In this document: piece by piece, positions 31,076 through 32,313 of the stretch
Layout: each line of letters starts with the position of its first letter
How positions within the stretch are numbered: position 1 is the first letter of the stretch
Assembly: GCA_947570505.1 (NCBI GenBank)
Contig: CANOTH010000012.1
Location: 1 to 32,313 of the forward strand
From: an uncultured Candidatus Saccharibacteria bacterium
GTDB lineage: Bacteria; Patescibacteriota; Saccharimonadia; Saccharimonadales; Saccharimonadaceae
Length of the DNA: 32,313 bases
Reading direction: 5' to 3'
Translations under genes and position numbers: made by a program
The notes under the pieces: generated by a model
What the model was told of the DNA's origin: nothing
What the model saw: the letters and a program-made list of their open reading frames with translations, nothing else
Databases searched by the model: none

Positions 31076-31663
31076 ATGATTAGAAATTTAGTTTTTGACA
31101 TTGGCGGAGTTATTATTGATGATGGTAATGGTTCTTTGGCACGGGTGTTAAATTTATCACCAGGTAAGATGAGTGTGTTGAAAGGGTTATTATATAATAA
31201 CCCTCGCTGGAGCGAGGGGGTGATGCTAGGCAAGATCACTCAGCATAATTATATGTTGGAAATGATAAAAAAATACCCAGAATGGGCCGAAGAAATCAAG
31301 AAATGTTTGTCCTCGGAGTTCCAGCCGGAGATAGTGCCGATTTTAACGAATAATTTACAATATATTCTAAGTCTAAAGCCTAAATATAGTGTATATTTAT
31401 TATCTAACCTTACTGATGAGACTTACAATTTTCTAGAAGATATTATAACAGAGTTTGATGGTGGAGCTTTTTCTTTTCAGGAACATCTGAAAAAGCCAGA
31501 TCTGAAATTTTACCAAGTTCTCTTTCGTAGATATGGCTTAAACCCTGAGGAATGTATTTTCTTTGATGATCGTCCACAGAATTTAGAAGCCGGAGAGAAG
31601 CTCGGCATGCGCGGGGTGTTGGTGCATTCTCTGGATGATATTAAGAGCGCGTTTTTGACTTAA
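31076..31663 (+). CDS. HAD-superfamily hydrolase (subfamily IA-like)
   Basis: 195 aa. Motif I VFDIGGVII carries the nucleophile Asp8 (the second Asp is Gly, as in the FDxGGV/FDLGNV group such as YihX). Motif II is LLSNLTDE, motif III Lys is in HLKKPDLKFYQ, and motif IV FFDDRPQNLEAGEKLGMRGVLV holds the metal Asp pair. A helical cap lies at ~25-90. Probably a sugar-phosphate or nucleotide phosphatase. Leaderless start. Its 3' end overlaps the converging yjbR-like gene by 23 bp. Confidence 0.88.
   Translation: MIRNLVFDIGGVIIDDGNGSLARVLNLSPGKMSVLKGLLYNNPRWSEGVMLGKITQHNYMLEMIKKYPEWAEEIKKCLSSEFQPEIVPILTNNLQYILSLKPKYSVYLLSNLTDETYNFLEDIITEFDGGAFSFQEHLKKPDLKFYQVLFRRYGLNPEECIFFDDRPQNLEAGEKLGMRGVLVHSLDDIKSAFLT
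31183..31218. repeat. perfect 22-bp palindrome overlapping a second hairpin
   Basis: Arms AGGGTTATTAT/ATAATAACCCT (31183-31204, no spacer) and CCCTCGCT-GG-AGCGAGGG (31201-31218) share four bases, so only one can form fully. Both are inside the HAD coding region (codons for KGLLYNNPRWSEG). Confidence 0.7.
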
Positions 31664-32024
31664 GATGCTTAGCGGTTAGCTGATAGCTAAGATCAATTAA
31701 AGTTTTGATACAGTCCGCGGGACAGCTACCATCCAGTAGAATTGTAACCCAGTGCTGCTTATTCATGTGGTAGGCGGGCAGAATGCCAGGTGCTTTAATT
31801 AAGTCATCAATGAGATCTGGGTCGCATTTAAGATTCAGGATGTCCACCGTTCCCGTCTGGTTAACTTTAATAGTAGTATATTGCACAGTCATGATTAGCG
31901 CAAACCATTTATGATTATCAACATGGCGAAAAACTGTATACTCTGGCGAATCCGGCCATGGATAATCCTGTGCGATTCCTCCAAAGTTTTGATGAATAAA
32001 TTTTTCTACTTCTGAACGATTCAT
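31641..32024 (-). CDS. MmcQ/YjbR family protein
   Basis: 127 aa, CyaY-like fold of unknown role (often called DNA-binding). The pattern PEYTVFRHVDNHKWFALIM, VDILNLKCDPDLIDDLI, GILPAYHMNKQHWVTILLDG is diagnostic of YjbR. Single-domain. It overlaps the HAD gene tail to tail. No clear ribosome site: the bases before the ATG (CATAAAAGGTG.. on the opposite side of the terminator) are AT-rich, so it may depend on a leader from the tRNA-Lys transcript. Confidence 0.88.
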   Translation of the reverse strand: MNRSEVEKFIHQNFGGIAQDYPWPDSPEYTVFRHVDNHKWFALIMTVQYTTIKVNQTGTVDILNLKCDPDLIDDLIKAPGILPAYHMNKQHWVTILLDGSCPADCIKTLIDLSYQLTAKHLKSKTRS

Positions 32025-32032
32025 AATGACAC

Positions 32033-32064
32033 ATAAAAGGTGCTACCGATGCAACACCTTTTAT
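32033..32064 (-). terminator. hairpin between tRNA-Lys and the yjbR-like gene
   Basis: A 10-bp stem ATAAAAGGTG/CACCTTTTAT with a 12-base loop and TTTTAT on the 3' arm, 9 bases before the yjbR-like start. It may terminate tRNA-Lys or attenuate read-through into that gene. Confidence 0.7.
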
Positions 32065-32086
32065 CTAACTATAAACTGAAATGATT

Positions 32087-32163
32087 TGGTGAGTCGGGAG
32101 GGGCTCGAACCCTCGACACCGGGCTTAAAAGGCCCGTGCTCTAACCAGCTGAGCTACCGACCC
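32087..32163 (-). tRNA. tRNA-Lys (anticodon TTT)
   Basis: 77 nt on the minus strand with encoded CCA. Acceptor GGGTCGG/CCGACTC, anticodon stem CGGGC/GCCCG around CTTTTAA, T arm GAGGG/CCCTC around TTCGAGC. Confidence 0.96.
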
Positions 32164-32196
32164 GAAGTGTCAGATATCATCAACCATTTCGGTTTC

Positions 32197-32225
32197 ATTA
32201 TATCAGAAGAAGATGTTTTTGGCAA
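32197..32225 (-). promoter_or_regulatory. tRNA-Lys promoter (TTGCCA-17-TATAAT)
   Basis: Perfect -10 and good -35 with 17-bp spacing, ~30 nt before the tRNA. The remaining bases to 32313 show nothing I can support. Confidence 0.7.
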
Positions 32226-32313
32226 TAAGAAAATTGACTAGAACCCAAAATCATACCTAACTAGCTATCCAAAGTCAAGCTTTATAATCATCAAAAACTA
32301 CCCACTCTTCTAA

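Noticed and set aside
1-32313. CRISPR arrays, transposases, integrases or prophage genes
   Set aside because: No direct-repeat arrays and no recognisable mobile-element proteins were seen on either strand.

Overview
The window looks like part of a small, reduced genome of the Candidate Phyla Radiation, most likely Candidatus Saccharibacteria (TM7). This is inferred from gene content and style, not from a marker-gene tree. The signs are tightly packed and overlapping genes, many orphan proteins, transcripts that appear to start directly at the AUG, a Saccharibacteria-like membrane pyrophosphatase relic, FISUMP-type surface-protein tails, and a sugar-kinase-like domain fused to class I fructose-bisphosphate aldolase. 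UGA is used as a stop (for example at the end of pgk), so this is not a Gracilibacteria/SR1 code. The first ~76 bases are an extreme homopolymer patch and probably a contig edge.

Layout. 0.1-5.6 kb: a one-piece ABC exporter (+) faces a TetR-regulated ABC-2 efflux operon (-: tetR, ATPase, two permeases). 5.7-7.85 kb: a decay zone with a headless YgjV relic, an intact histidine phosphatase, a GNAT gene with an in-frame stop, and an orphan gene with a probable frameshift. 7.9-10.5 kb: ppa, an orphan gene and rarA (-). 10.6-11.9 kb: a CHAP-like protein whose catalytic Cys and His appear substituted, an orphan FISUMP tail cassette and a small membrane protein. 12.0-17.2 kb (-): recO, a lone receiver, a sensorless histidine kinase, a membrane-anchored surface protein, xseB/xseA and an LPG-synthase-like membrane protein. 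17.3-18.7 kb: a Trm11-like RNA methyltransferase with rpmA. 19.5-24.8 kb: a glycolytic block, with the kinase-like/aldolase fusion facing pyk-pgk-rplY. 24.8-28.2 kb: a small anchored protein, a stomatin/slipin, tRNA-Glu, a multiply broken membrane pyrophosphatase and a second FISUMP tail. 28.3-32.2 kb: a PH/GRAM-like protein, a CadC/CzrA-type metal sensor with a CDF zinc exporter, tRNA-Arg, a methyltransferase, a HAD hydrolase, a YjbR protein and tRNA-Lys.

How it works together. Two expression styles are visible. Many housekeeping or first-in-operon genes have a (TG)nTATAAT element only 6-10 nt before the ATG, suggesting leaderless mRNAs. Four orphan genes instead have a consensus TTGACA-17-TANNNT-type promoter, a 45-75 nt leader and a strong Shine-Dalgarno. 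Pyrophosphate is probably handled only by soluble Ppa, since the ion-pumping pyrophosphatase is dead. The most novel items are the two FISUMP tail cassettes with identical DNA borders and divergent cores, the kinase-like/aldolase fusion, the CHAP-like pseudoenzyme and the recurrent leaderless promoter architecture.
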